Shown: piece by piece, positions 22,636 through 35,028 of the stretch
How the letters are laid out: the number at the start of each line of letters is the position of its first letter
Numbering within the stretch: the first letter of the stretch is position 1
DNA from: Euwallacea fornicatus
Taxonomy: Eukaryota; Arthropoda; Insecta; Coleoptera; Curculionidae
DNA: 64,000 nucleotides
Assembly (NCBI RefSeq): GCF_040115645.1
Contig: NC_089569.1
Location: forward strand, 2,604,001-2,668,000
Direction of reading: 5' to 3'
Position numbers and translations under genes: made by a program
Notes under the pieces: model-generated
Told to the model about the DNA's origin: nothing
The model's database searches: none
The model's input: the letters and a program-made list of their open reading frames with translations, nothing else

Positions 22636-25571
22636 CATGGATAAAATCTTTTTTTTATCACAATCCAGAGAAATCTAACACTTTCCATATTAATTTCCTT
22701 ATACATTCATCAAATTTTATGTGAAAAACCAATGAATTTTGTTTAAAACGAAATGTTTATTACTTTATTGCAAAACTCCCTACCCTAATCTGTGCATAAA
22801 GATCTAATTTTTCTCTCGTGTTTTCTCTTATAAATATTTTTTAAGCTGAAAAATAAATACTGCGGTTTCCTCTACAACTGTGTCGTCAAACAACGATTAA
22901 CACAGTCGAAAGAATTCGGAATCTTCTTTTTTATATTTGATTTCAATACAGTTTGTTCACAAATTTTTTTCATGTGATAATTTTTAAATTCGCTGAACAT
23001 CATTTTTTTTTAACTTCGATGTAGCCAGTAAATGTCTAAAAAGCCATCCTTAATTAAAAAAAAATGTAAGTCTCCTGTCGCAAATTTAATCAATTTGAGA
23101 TTGCTTGAAAGCATTTTGGGAATTCGCGAAATGTTTAAATGATTTATTCAGAAGTATTCAAAGTTTTTTAGAAAATCTTAAAACGCCTTGTTACTTGATA
23201 TCACAAAAAGGGAACAAATGTTTTTAACAAATGGAGCTATAAATCCGTTCAAAACCAACTGGAAATCGTATGACATCAAGTAGAATCTATTTCAGGAAAC
23301 TTACCACGAATAACTCTTGAAATTTACATATTTTTCATAAATTTTTCAAACAAAACTTAGTAGCCCAGTGGAAATTTTGAACGCAGTCGTTTAAGATCAA
23401 TTTAAGGTAACGCCTATGACGTAATTTATTACCAACTACGTCCAAATTTAAATTTTGTTTTGTCAAAAGTTCTTTTAGTAATTTTTTTTCATTAAACTAC
23501 ATCCAAATATCAATCAAAAACAGTTTAGGAACCAAAGATAGTCTTCAAAAAGTTTGAATTTACAGGTCCGTATGATAAACAAATTTTAAAAACGGATAGT
23601 GCAAGTACGTCAGTGATACTGTAATTACTTCTTGTGCCGTAAATACATTATCATCGGCATATTTGTCTGGATCTGATAACGCTTTAATAACGACGTAACA
23701 TTTATAATGTGCGATTTAAAAATAAAAAATGCCAGTGAAAAGCATCGAAAAAGAGCACTCTAAACCGCTTTAAGCCGTTAATAAAACCGGTGATCGATTC
23801 GTGAAGGGCGCTCCAGTTCCGAAATGAATTGAACGTCTTGAGCCACTGATAGCATGTTTTATTCATGGGAAAGTCACATTCACACATATATTAGGCAAAA
23901 TCGAGAAGCGATCAGAAGAGGCAGGTGTGGCCAGGATATATTCACTCATAACTGTGTGATTCCGGAAGAGAATGTGATTTACTGTAATGCCGCTGAACTT
24001 AGATTAAGTGGATATTTCTTCCCGAGCTATAAGGGATTTTGCTGAGTCGTAAATTTCGCCTTCAAATGGGCTGTATTTGCCAAAAACTTTCATTTATGAC
24101 TAGGATATTTTCTGACCTTCGACAAATCTGAAATAAGTCTAAAATTTCAGTGTGTGGATGTGTGTGTTCCTTTGTGACGGAAATTCCGAACTAAGGGAAA
24201 AACTTATTAGCATTAATTTCTTTCAGTAAGTTTCTTGTTTTTTTCTTCAGTCCTATTTAACATTTATCTAGTACATTTATCACAGAGTAGAGAAGACTTG
24301 TCAAGTGAAAAAGAGAAGTTGGGCGCCTAAAAACTGCGTCAACTTTTCCAGACCTGATCCATTCAACAACAGTGGGTCGATAATCGAAAAAATTCTTTCG
24401 TTCTAATGATTTCGAGGTTCAAACTATATTTTTCTCTTGTTGTGGGTTTTCCCTCTTTTGGCGGGAAAGTGCTAAACGACTCGAGCTTTAAAGTACGAGG
24501 AAAAATTATTTCAATCGAGAACCCACCATAATTGTTCGTTTACAAAAGGGTCGAAACCGCAGTAACCGAATTTCTTCTGGAAGGCCTTTCCTGTATTTCG
24601 AATGCAACATTTTTTACTTCTGAAAAGGTATCGCAGTTGTTTACAAAGGCAAAAACCCCTAGTGTGAGATTTTTCAGATTAATTATTATTTAGAAATTGA
24701 ATTTCTAAATGAATCCTTTTAATACGGTAAATAATGACACAAATCTCCCTATTTAGGGTCTCTATTTAGGGTTTGAGGGTGCGGCGCTTGTATGAGGTTA
24801 AAGAAGTTTGTAACGAAACCAAATGTAATTAAAATGAAGCTGCTGCGGTCAGCTATACAAGCTGGTCTCATAGGATACATCGCTATACATATAAAATGGG
24901 ACTTGGTTTATTATTGAACTGTATTTGCTTTCGCAATTTTTCTTTTTGGGACTTTATTAAGAAGGTGTAAGAGTTAGAACTCAAATGCGTTCTTCGGCCT
25001 TTGAGACGCTAGTTCTAAGAAATTAATTCGATACCACAAATATAAATGTAAAGCAACTGCTGCGCGTTTTATCGAGATATGAGCGCAAAAATTTCATAAA
25101 GCGAAAATAAGCAACTCTCTTCTCTTCAGAAATTTTTGGAATGTTACGAAAATACTTGAGGGGCCGATTTCCATTTCAATCAAATAATTCCACTGAATTT
25201 CTCCACCTTGACGCATCTATTAAATACGTCATAGCTAAAAAATTAAAACTCCGACCCTGCAATCGAATCAGTGCCGTTGGAAGTCTCAGTTAAATAACCC
25301 AGAATTAAACAAAAGTGCCTCCATTAAGTGAACTCAAAATGTGAGATAATCTTGTTTTACCCTATTGAAGATATATAAAATCGTAATGTATCATTATTTT
25401 TTCAACTGGAACTAGTAGATGAGGAAAAACAGAAATGGTGCATTTTTCCATGTAAAATACCATAAGAGCATCACGCATTGAATGACCTACCATGCCTTAT
25501 TAGAACTTCAGGTTGAATAGTGAACATTGGAGGAAATAAGCCTTATCTGACAGTAAATAGTTTCGGAAATA
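22636..25571. other. Unassigned AT-rich DNA
   Basis: No gene, element terminus or RNA gene recognised. Short open frames at 23702-23887 and 23854-24045 lack any recognisable domain. Confidence 0.4.
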
Positions 25572-27326
25572 TACAGGGTGTTTCCTAAGTACGGTACATA
25601 ACTTCGGGAGCGTGTTCTACAGCTAAAATATAGGTAATTTTGTTATATAAACTATATTTCAAAAATGATTCGTTGCGGATATACAAGGTGTGAAAATTTC
25701 TTTAAAAAATTACAATTTTTTAAATATTACCGAAACTACTTGAAACATTTTAATAAAATTTTGCAGGATTTGAGAGTCAGCAACGGTGCGTATTTTACGC
25801 TAAAAACAGTGGTTTTTGTGTAACCAGTGGCGTGTGGGCAAGATAATTGGTGGATATTTTAAAGAAAAAATGTGGTACGCCACTGTTCTTTTCCAATATT
25901 TTCTTCCTTTTTTAATTGTGTTCCGTTTGGAAGGAAAAAGGTCTCTTGACTTTTTATCGTAAGACGCACGTTTTTCTAGTAAATAAATGGAAAACATTGT
26001 AGCTAAATTTTATCATTCTTTTTTATTATTTTGAAGAGAAGAAATACTTGTATGAAGATATGAATTTTTTTGTATTATACTTGCCTGTTTGGTAGCGAAA
26101 TTGTCGATATTTTACTAGTCATCAACACCGTTTATTTATCTGTGCGTGAGACATTAAAATTCGAAAATGAATAACTTTACTAACGCTGAAATTGTTCAAA
26201 TGCATTTCATGTATGGCCTAGCAAATGGAAATTCGGTAGAAGTTCGACGAATTTATCAGGAACGTTATCTGAACAGAGTAACGCCATGTACTAAAACATT
26301 TAGAAAGCTACATAGCAGATTGAGTGACACCGGTAGTTTTAAACATAATCTGGAAGTTCATGGTAAACCTCCAACAGTAACAACGCCTGCACTAGAAGAA
26401 GCTATACTTCGATTGATAAAAGAAAATATTTCAAGGAGTACCAGAAAGATAGCACAGCAACTTCATGTGAGTCCAAAAACTATTTGGAAAGTTTTGAAAG
26501 TTTCTCATTTATTCCCATACCATATAGACCGAATACAAGCTCTGTTGCCCCGTGATTTTCAGCCAAAGCTCAATTTCAGTAGGTGGTTACTCCATACAGT
26601 GGCTCATAACAACATTTTTTTGAGTGAAGTTTTATTTACTGATGAGGCAACTTTTTCGCGAGAAGCAATCATTAATTTTCATAATGAACATTTGTAGGCT
26701 TACGAAAATCCTCATGTAACAAGAGAAGGTCGTTTTTAGCAATAATTTTCACTAAATATATGGATAGGGATTATTGGTGACTATCTTATTGGGTTACACT
26801 TTTTATCCCCTCGACTAAATGGTAATTCGTATAGTCACTTTCTAACTGAAGAATTAAATGTCCTTTTAGAAGATGTTCCTCTACAAGTAAGACTTAATTT
26901 CTGGTTTATGTACGACGGTGTCCTAGCTCATCTCATCAGAAAAAAAGTCAAGAGGCCTTTTTTTCTTCCAAATCGAACACAATTAAAAAAGAAACAAAAT
27001 ATTGGAAAAGAACAGTAGCGTACCATATTTTTCCTTTAAAATATCCAGCAATTATCTTGCCCGCACGCCACTGGTTACACTGCAGTCACTATTTTTAGCG
27101 TAAAATAAGCACCGTTGCTAACTCTCGAACATTACAAAATTTCATTAAAATGTCTCAAGTAGTTTCGGGAATATTTAAAAAATTATAATTTTTTAAAGAA
27201 ATTTTTACACCCTGTATTTGCGCAAAGAAGCATTTTTGGAATATAGTTTATATAACAAAATTACCTTTATTTTAGCTGTAGAATACGCTCCCGAAGTTAT
27301 GTACTGTACTTAGGAAACACCCTGTA
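25572..27326 (+). mobile_element. DUF4817-type transposon with 390-bp inverted arms
   Basis: Left arm 25572-25962 and right arm about 26941-27326 pair as inverted copies. The termini read TACAGGGTGTTTCCTAAGTA on both sides, bounded by TA. Blocks such as CATAACTTCGGGAGCGT, AACCAGTGGCGTG, GCAAGATAATTG and TTTTCCAATATTTT recur. Internal CAGGGTG-like words (TACAAGGTGTG at about 25682; TACAGGGTGTA inverted at about 27215) lie within the arms. A transposase gene sits between the arms, and its 3' third has been replaced by the right arm. It shares the group's end sequence, TA target and enlarged-arm architecture with the 1685 element. Confidence 0.9.
26167..27018 (+). pseudogene. DUF4817-type transposase, C-terminally truncated
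   Basis: Starts at the ATG of MNNFTNAEIVQMHFMYGLAN, the family's N-terminal helix, then NRVTPCTKTFRKLHSRLSDT and the RSTRKIAQQLHVSPKTIWKV HTH block. The first catalytic Asp is in LFTDEATFSREAIINFHNEH. A TAG replaces the usual Trp at 26695-26697. ENPHVTREGRF, two more stops, then IGIIGDYLIGLHFLSPRLNG and LLEDVPLQVRLNFWFMYDGV (second Asp) follow in the same frame. The third catalytic block (SPDL.PLDFFLWG) is missing: near 26945 the frame runs into the right inverted arm and ends at the TAG of 27016-27018. Three internal stops, no frameshift. Confidence 0.9.
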
Positions 27327-27329
27327 TAA

Positions 27330-27826
27330 TACAAGGTGTTGAAAGTTAAAATTTAAATTCATTTTTTTGTCACTATACTAAAAATATTCATATTACACCC
27401 TTGAAAATTTGTAAATTTATGTTTTTTAAGATGCTCTTAGAAATGAATTATAGGTTTTGTTTGTTTCGCCTTTAATTGCTCGTATTATCAAATTTAAACA
27501 TAGTAATTTTTAAATAGGTCATTCTAGAAAACGAATCGAGATATCGACGTAAACCATAATACGTAATAAACGTTAATGGAAAATTGGTTGCTTTTTCAAA
27601 TTTTGAATCAAATTTCAAGTTAGACACACACAATAAAAAGTTATTAACTTTAAATCCGGTAAAACTGAGCGTAAGTGGTGCTCTCCATTAGCAACGCGGA
27701 AATTGCAAAACGTATCTCATTCATCACTTAAAACAACGTAACTTTATATGTTTTGAAGTATCCAATCTAGATATTTTCAGAATTTGGCAACAAACGAATT
27801 GAAATTTTAACGTTCAATACCCTGTA
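27330..27826. mobile_element. MITE, ~500 bp, CAGGGTRTTGAA ends
   Basis: The left end TACAAGGTGTTGAAAGTTAA and the inverted right end TACAGGGTATTGAACGTTAA form roughly 40-bp imperfect inverted repeats (also sharing AAATTYAATTC and TTTGTTGYCA-like words). It starts four bases after the end of the 25572 element. No coding capacity. Flanks are TA-rich, as expected of TA-targeting elements. An end of the same type, ACACCCTGTA after ATTCA, is at about 3400. Confidence 0.75.
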
Positions 27827-29108
27827 TATTTGAAGCTATCAACTTTCAGATAAGGCATCTTTCTCCAATTGTCATCAATTTTTTTCTGGTATTTTCAGAT
27901 TTCGGTTGTCCCATAGCTAATTAAGTACTGGCTATGTTGACTCAAGGTGATTCACTTGAGATCTGAAACCTTGAAAATGCATGTTTACGCACTGTTTAGG
28001 CCAGGGGCTTCCTGAGTTCCTGCCTAACAGTAGTGACTGCCTCACTAGGCACCCACAGAAGAATCCAAATACGCTGGCGAGGTTTCTTAGTTGTTGATTC
28101 GAAGGACCAGACGGGCTACCGTCATAAAATAATGGGGTTCCAAAGGTTCGAGAAATTATATAAACTCGGTTACACAAATTACATTAAATTTAATTACAGA
28201 CTAGTTGAATTACAGGTTGAGTTGTGACTAACTTATTAACAATAATGCCCGTGTATGGGGTTATATGGCAACGAGAGCTAGAGAAGTTTGCTGTTTTCAC
28301 GACGGGGTGAAAAACGGTTCTGCCCTTTGCTCCAAGACGAGTACGTGCCCCTTCCCGAAAAACGCAGGTTCCCGAGTTTGGTTCCCCACGATTTCATGAG
28401 AAAGTCGCTACCTTGATGCTTTCACACCATGTCTTATCGCCAACACCCTCTGGTTCATGTCCACTTGCGCGTTTGTTGCCACATTTCATCCTAATTTACT
28501 GCTGCCCTTAATGTGTTTGGGTAATTTGCACTTCATAAATCAGGGTGGATGTGCACCAGATGAGAGGTGATTAGCGCGGTACCCATGGTTTGGCACCCAG
28601 TGGTATATCCAGCTTTTGTTTTTGGTTTCTCTCTTTACCAGATTTATTACCCAGATGTTAGGGCAATACGTGAGAGCGATCTTTATGTTGGAGTTTTTCC
28701 AACACGCACCTTTTTTACTCGCAGTCGTTTCTTGGTCGGAAAAATAAGTGTAAAAGTGACCTTTTAACTCAAAATGAAGAAAAAGATATTAAAACATGGT
28801 TTGTGCTTGTAAAATGTTGTGAGTGTAAAGTGCTTGTGAAATTTGTCGTGTAGAAATATGAGCTACTTTTGTAAAGCGATTGCTTTGAGTGTTACTTAGG
28901 TAAGTAAACCTACTCGTTTTTCGCTCCGATGGGCCAACTTGGATCCCATATTGACTATAGATAAATTAATTGACATCTTAGAGTTTTAGATAGGCATTTA
29001 GGCACCCTTCTTTTAGAGCACTATCATAATCTGGAAAATCCTTAGGTATTAAAGTGGGCCTATATCTCAGAAACTAATAAAGGTATTATAACTCGATAGT
29101 TCAGGTTA
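27827..29108. other. Unassigned DNA, locally less AT-rich
   Basis: The section 27950-28700 is visibly richer in G and C than its surroundings. It includes a TATATAAAC word at about 28157. It could be a decayed LTR or host exon, but I find no termini, target duplication or conserved motif. Open frames at 28033-28227 and 28567-28767 are not recognisable. Confidence 0.3.
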
Positions 29109-29110
29109 TA

Positions 29111-30740
29111 CAGTCAGTCAAAATGAAACTCGTACATCTATATGAATTTTTGCGAAAACTGCAAAACTATGTTCAAAACCAACGATTAAAAAAAATCGAT
29201 AGTACTTGATAAACAATCTATAAATAAATACAACAATTCAAGAAATTTTATAAAAAGCAAACATTTACGATGTTATTTTACAAAATCTTCGAATATGTTT
29301 TCCTTGATAGTCAAAATGAAACTCGTACAGTATTTATTGTGTTCTTCTGACAGGTCCCAGAATAAAAATTAAAGTTTGTGAGTATTTTAATAAACTTAAT
29401 AATTTTTTCTAAGTCCATTTTATCTATTTAGAATCTAAATTATACAAAAATGAGTCGCCAACGCGGGCAAGTAAGTGTTGCCGAAAGGGAATTGATAATT
29501 CATCACTTGCATGCGGGAAAATCATATCGCCAAGTAGGAAAAATTGTAAATAGGTCTCACTCAACTGTTCAAAGTATCATCGATCGTTTTTTATATGAAC
29601 ATAGAATACAAAACAAAGCCCGCAAAAGTCCCAAAAAAAATTTTAATGAATATGATGAGAGGTGGATTTTACGTAAAGTTACTGAAAACCCTAAAATATC
29701 TGCTCCGAAGTTAACGAAATTGATAGAAAAGTATTTACACAAGAGTGTGAACCTCCAAACAGTGCGAAATCTTTTAAATAAACATAATATGCATGGTAGA
29801 ATACCCAGAAAAAAACCATGGGTTAGTAAGAAAAATCATACTGTACGATTAGCGTTTGTTAAAGACTATGAAAGTAAAGATTTTTCCTTTTGGAAAAACG
29901 TGCTTTTCACCGATGAAAGCAAATTTAATATCTTCGGATCTGATGGGCAAAACAGGGTGTGGCGAAAACCAAACGAAGCTTTACAACAAAAAAATTTACG
30001 CTCGACTGTTAAGCAGGGAGGCCGGATCAGTCATGGTTTGGGGCTGTATGTCAGCAAATTGACCTGGCAATTTACATTTCGTCGATGGAATAATGAACCA
30101 AAATATGTACTTAGAAATATTAAAAAACAATGTTAAACAAAGTGCCGAAAAGTTACAGATTGACAGGACATTTCATTTTTACCAAGATAATGATCCGAAG
30201 CATAAAGCTCACAGAATTCGGACTTGGCTTTTATATAATTGTCCTAAGGTCATAGAAACACCTCCTCAGAGTCCTGACTTGAATGTTATAGAAAACTTAT
30301 GGAGTCAACTAAAAGTTGGCATAAGAACTCATGAGATTTCTAGTAAAGAACAGTTAAAAACGGCACTCAAGGAAGAATGGGCCAAAATAACACCTGAATT
30401 TTGCGAAAAATTGGTCAAATCGATGCCGAATAGATTAAAGGAAGTAAAAAGAAACAAAGGCTTTCCCACAAAATATTAAATAAATGAGTGTTCATTGAAA
30501 TTTATGTTCATTTTGTTAGGGTACGAGTTTAACTTTGACTATCGATAAAAGCATATAGTGAGAGTTTTGCTAAATAACATTGCAATTTTTTTTTTATTTT
30601 ATAAATTTTTTGAATTATATTAATTTATAAGTTGTTCATCAAATAAAATCTATTTTTTCATTTGAAACCACCTAATTTGAACATTTTTTTACAGTTTTAA
30701 TAAAAATTTATAGGTGTACGAGTTTCACTTTGATTGACTG
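29111..30740 (+). mobile_element. Tc1-like transposon with IR/DR ends, nearly intact
   Basis: Termini CAGTCAGTCAAAATGAAACT at left and, inverted, CAGTCAATCAAAGTGAAACT at right are flanked by TA (29109-29110 and 30741-30742). Each roughly 220-bp end contains the core twice: outer copies at 29111-29135 and 30716-30740, inner copies at 29305-29328 and 30521-30543. That is the inverted-repeat/direct-repeat organisation used as paired transposase binding sites in several Tc1-like elements. Length is 1630 bp. The single transposase gene has one frameshift and one stop, so this is among the youngest copies in the window. Confidence 0.95.
29450..30479 (+). pseudogene. Tc1-like DD34E transposase, one frameshift and one stop
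   Basis: Start ATG at 29450 gives MSRQRGQVSVAERELI, then two HTH regions (SYRQVGKIVNRSHSTVQSII; LQTVRNLLNKH) for binding the end repeats. The first catalytic Asp is in LFTDESKFNIFG. Around 30020-30024 an extra C in GGCCGGATC shifts the frame; GSVMVWGCMSAN resumes in the other frame. A TGA at 30060-30062 follows, then NLHFVDGIMNQNMY. The second Asp is in YQDNDPKHKA and the Glu in SPDLNVIENLWSQL, with exactly 34 residues between them: DD34E. The C-terminus is normal and ends KGFPTKY. Original length about 343 residues, typical of Tc1. It acts, when intact, by cut-and-paste at TA. Confidence 0.95.
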
Positions 30741-30742
30741 TA

Positions 30743-33700
30743 GATCTCATTAAAACAATTAATTTGAAAAACCTTTGAAAACGGTTGCTCCCGTTATTCT
30801 CGAGATATCGGGGCTCACATTTTGAAAGTTTGGAAATTTCCAGAAAAACTTTCGAGGTGGTTTTAAATTATAATGGTGCATTTGCATCGTGTATTGATTA
30901 TACTGTGATCATATCACTTTGATACATTCCTATAGCCTTGGAAGCGGATTTCTATGTTTTACTTGATAAAGCCCTGATAAAGATGCACATTTCAGTTCCC
31001 ATAAAATCTTACATTTCCATTCTTTTTAAGAGTTTCTTTGCAGTTACTATAGCTCAAAATTTTCCTATATGAACATTTTGTGATAAAAAAGTTTCACTTA
31101 CATATATTGAAAGATGTCAAAATTCGCAGAGGATGATTTATTCTCCTAAAACAATAAGAGAATTTCCTTTCTCTTAGAGAGGAGACCGCAACCTACATTC
31201 CAAGGGAACAACCCTGAATCTGGATTCCATGTTTTGATCCATTTTTATCCCCTTTTTTTCTCTCAGTAAACTCCTATATGTCGACCATGGCACTTAAGAA
31301 TACCGAGTTTTACCTTACAAATACCACTTAATCTAGACTTCCATCTGGGACATTTTGGACCCTGCCACGAAACGTACCTCCTTCCAATAAAACCCTTATC
31401 GCAAACTGATAATTAAACGATCCGAATAATGTCAAATTAATCTCCTTCAGCTTGTGCATCTGACAGCGAATCTGCGGCCCAAACACGAACACTTCAACCC
31501 GATATGGCCATCTAAGGCACAGTGCGTATAATCTATTAGGGCGAATAAGGGTTGTATGCACACGTCATAAATTGCAGTAAAAAAAGAAAAGTAAATAGGA
31601 TTTTCTCCATGTTTCCGGGACGGGACAGTGGTAAGTCCATCCTGTTTGAGAGATAAAATGGAGGCGAGAGAAAACAATTGTGCCCCAAAGATGTTTGCCA
31701 AGCAGTGATTTAAAAGTCGAATGCTACTGAACAGAAGACGTTATTTAACGAGGCTGCACAATTCGGTAGACCCAAAGTAATAAATTATGGGAATGGTAGG
31801 TACGTACCGGTTTTATCAAAGTTTTAAAAGTGCATTAGTATAATTCCTTCCATTTCGCAATTCATATTAACCCACTTCTGAACTGTATAACAGTGAGCAG
31901 ACTTTATCATCCTACAATTTTTATATGCACAATACCTTCTGATGTTTAACATAGAATTGCGCCAGGACTTTTAAGGAAATTACTAGAGCGCACTTTATTA
32001 TTCCGCGCAGTTTTGACTTTTTCTCCGATGGAATTTAAATCATGGGCGTCCTCATGCCCCTGACAAAAACCCAAAAAGGTTCTTGGGGCTCAATGCATGA
32101 TTACTGCAAAAAATGTCCCCCCCCCTTTCGTGACCGTGCTTTGCATATACCCGATTTCGCGACATTTTCAGCAAAGTCATGTTAAAAAATGACATATACG
32201 ATGACAAATTACACTACACGAAGTAAACAGTACCTACGTTTTCACGGCTTCCTGGGGGCTGGATCTTAAGCACCATTCCAGAAATATAAGACGTCACATA
32301 CGCATGATTGATTGACTTTATAAAATACGAATTTTTGGCTGTATACTGAGAATTTTCATATTTATTGAGGTATTTTTAATTTCGCTCTCCTTGCAATATT
32401 ATTACGAAATTAAATTCCTAGCGTTAATTGCCAGTTTCAAGCTACATCCGTGAATGAGGGAGAAGATACATCGAAAGCATTTTTCCTGAATATTGCACAT
32501 TGCGTATTATGCGACCGTGAGGAATCTGGAAATTGTTCAGGAATCGATCTTGATATATGAAAGAGCTACTATCTCTGTACTATTGATTTGAAGCGAAATT
32601 TCTATAGAAATTCAAGTCGAATTGGCAATATGACAAAACGAATTTGAATTAAAAAATGTTCAATTAATTTCAATACTTCGTTGGTTTCCTTTAGATTTCC
32701 CGTCCTTGTCTAAATTCCAAAGAGGTCCTCTTGGTCTAGTTTTTGTGCATATTTTGTCATTTAGGTATTTATGAAGATTTTATGATACAGAAGTACAATT
32801 AAACCATTGGCGTAGATCTATCTCAAAATGATTTAAAATGTCCTCAAAAAATGTGACATTGGTTTCTTTTTAAGGTTTCTTCTCTTCTCGTGCGCTTTTG
32901 CATATATTTTCTTAAATCTGATCAACAGTAATGTAAGCTAATTAAAAACCAGTGGCGTCAAAATTCCGTGAAGTTCCTGAGCAACAACAAATTGCAACGA
33001 AATGCTATCTTGTGTATTTTCACATTTTCCTGTTGGATAGTTGCGTTTCTTGTTATATGTTGGATACGCCTCTGGATATTCTCTCTATTATCTGAAAATT
33101 TCAAAACTATTTACGAATATTTTATCATGAAACACAACGAAACCATTGCCGCAGGTTGATCTGAAAATAAGCTAGAATTTAAAAAGAATATTTGGCTGAA
33201 AACAGTTCAGACTTTTCTGCGAATTCCGGAGTTCTGCAATAAAGGATTTTGAGAGCTAGTACCCTGGAAACCAAAATTCTCGCGGTATTATCAAGGCCTA
33301 AAATTCAAAGGGTAGAGGTGTACAGTTTACTACTAGATCATAAAAATATCTGGAATTTCCCGAGAAGTCTTAAACTCGTACAATATCGGACGCACATGGG
33401 CCATTGTCCGAAGTCCAACATCTGGGGTTGCAAGAACTACATATGGTAACCGTAAATCAGAAACCAACAAAGAGTTGGTTCCCGATTCCCATGTAACCCA
33501 AATTTATGGTCCCTAAAATAAATGGAAGGACATAAATTGGACTGACCGACGATGGAATTTTCCAACTACTTTGTTGGACCACGGTTCAACCCCCTCCTGC
33601 AGAGGTGACCGAGATCTGGCGACAAAGGGGAACGAGAAAAAGGAAGAAAGGTTCAGTCCCACCAGTGTTTTCTCAGAAGAATCATCTGCAACCAACCCGC

Positions 33701-33748
33701 GCATCGCTCAGGGCATGGACAGTGTACCATTATCGTTAACAGTGCATA
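30743..33748. other. Unassigned DNA
   Basis: No gene found. A 77-codon minus-strand frame at 31328-31561 with an overlapping 84-codon frame is not recognisable. CCATTGGCGTAG at about 32808 and CCAGTGGCGTC at about 32950 are words also seen inside the fold-back elements, so decayed element sequence may lie at 32700-33170. Confidence 0.35.
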
Positions 33749-33750
33749 TA

Positions 33751-35026
33751 TTAGGTCGTGTAGTATGAAAGGAGTAGATTCTCGAAATGCCACATTCAAC
33801 TGCGAATAACTTCACTCTAAATCTATATTTGGACTTGACTTTTTTATGTGGAAAAGGCACATTCTTCCTCTTTCGATCAGAGTTTGAAGTGTTAAAATTA
33901 TTGAAAACTTTTATTTTTATAAAAATTTTTGTGCAGCCATGCAAAATAGTGAAATTCGTGTATTAATGAAATATGAGTTCCACCGTGGAACCACAACAGC
34001 TCAGACGGCTCGCAATATTAATGATGTGTTTGGTACTGAAGTCACTTCACAGCAAACAGTATCTCGTTGGTTCATGAAATTTCGTTCTGGCAATTTTCTC
34101 CTAACAAATGAACCACGTAGACGACCTGAAACTCAAGTGGATAACGATCATCTGAAAGCCGTGGTGGAAGCGAATCCACGTCAAAGTGCGTTCGAATTTT
34201 CGTTAATATTCAGTGTAACCAAAAAAACAATATTGACTCATTTGGTTGAAATTGGTGAGGTGAAAAAGCTGGACAAGTGGGTACCGCATGAGTTGAGCGA
34301 CATACAGAAAGAACGACGTCTCGAAGTTTGTGTTTCTTTGTTGTGCCGGTATAACAACGATCCATTTTTGAATCGGATGGTTACTTGTGATGAGAAATGG
34401 ATCCTATATGACAATACCAGATGTTCATCACAGTGGGTGGATCAAGATAAACCACCGAAACATTGTGCGAAAAAAAATCTTCATCAAAAGAAGCTTATGG
34501 TGTCCGTTTGGTGGTCCAACGCAGGTGTCATCCATCACAGCTTCATGAAACCTGGTGAATCTATTACGGCTGATGTCTACTGCCGACAACTGACCGAAAT
34601 GATGAGGCAACTGACGGTTAAGCAGCCAATCGAAGCGCACCGCTATTGTTGCACGACAACGCTCGGCCACACACCGCACAAGTCACCTTGGCCAAACTAC
34701 AGGAGTTGGAATTGGAAACTCTTCGTCATCCACCGTATTCACCCGACTTAGCACCCACTGATTACCACTTCTTTCAAAATTTGGATAACTTCTTGGTAGG
34801 AAAAACATTCAACTCCGACGAGGCTGTCAAAGCTGCCTTCCACGAGTTTATCGATTCCCAGCCTGCAGACTTTTACAGCAGGGGAATCAATGAATTTCCC
34901 GTTAAATGGCAGAAGTGTATTGATAAGGGTGGTGCACATTTCGATTGGCAATAAAAACATTTCATATGAAAAAAAAATGACTAAAGTTTCAATTCAATTC
35001 TATTAATTTCATACTACACGACCTAA
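33751..35026 (+). mobile_element. mariner element, family B, nearly intact
   Basis: Perfect 20-bp terminal inverted repeats TTAGGTCGTGTAGTATGAAA (33751-33770, and inverted at 35007-35026) are flanked by TA on each side (33749-33750, 35027-35028). Length 1276 bp, standard for mariner. It contains a complete DD34D transposase broken by a single frameshift. The ends differ from those of family A at 4978 and 45976, so this is a separate lineage. Intact ends mean it could still be moved if an active transposase of its family existed elsewhere. Confidence 0.96.
33939..34954 (+). pseudogene. mariner DD34D transposase with one frameshift
   Basis: The ATG at 33939 starts MQNSEIRVLMKYEFHRGTTT, the N-terminal HTH region, followed by QTVSRWFMKFRSGNF. 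The linker motif WVPHELSDIQKERRLEVC is intact. The first catalytic Asp is residue 151 in TCDEKWILYDN. Near 34640 a small indel shifts the frame after MRQLTVKQP; LLHDNARPHTAQVTLAK then supplies the second Asp in the other frame. The third lies in HPPYSPDLAPTDYHFF, with 34 residues between them (DD34D). The C-terminus ends GGAHFDWQ, TAA. About 340 residues in total, the normal mariner length; no other stop. One lesion only, so recently active on the scale of this window. Confidence 0.96.
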
Positions 35027-35028
35027 TA

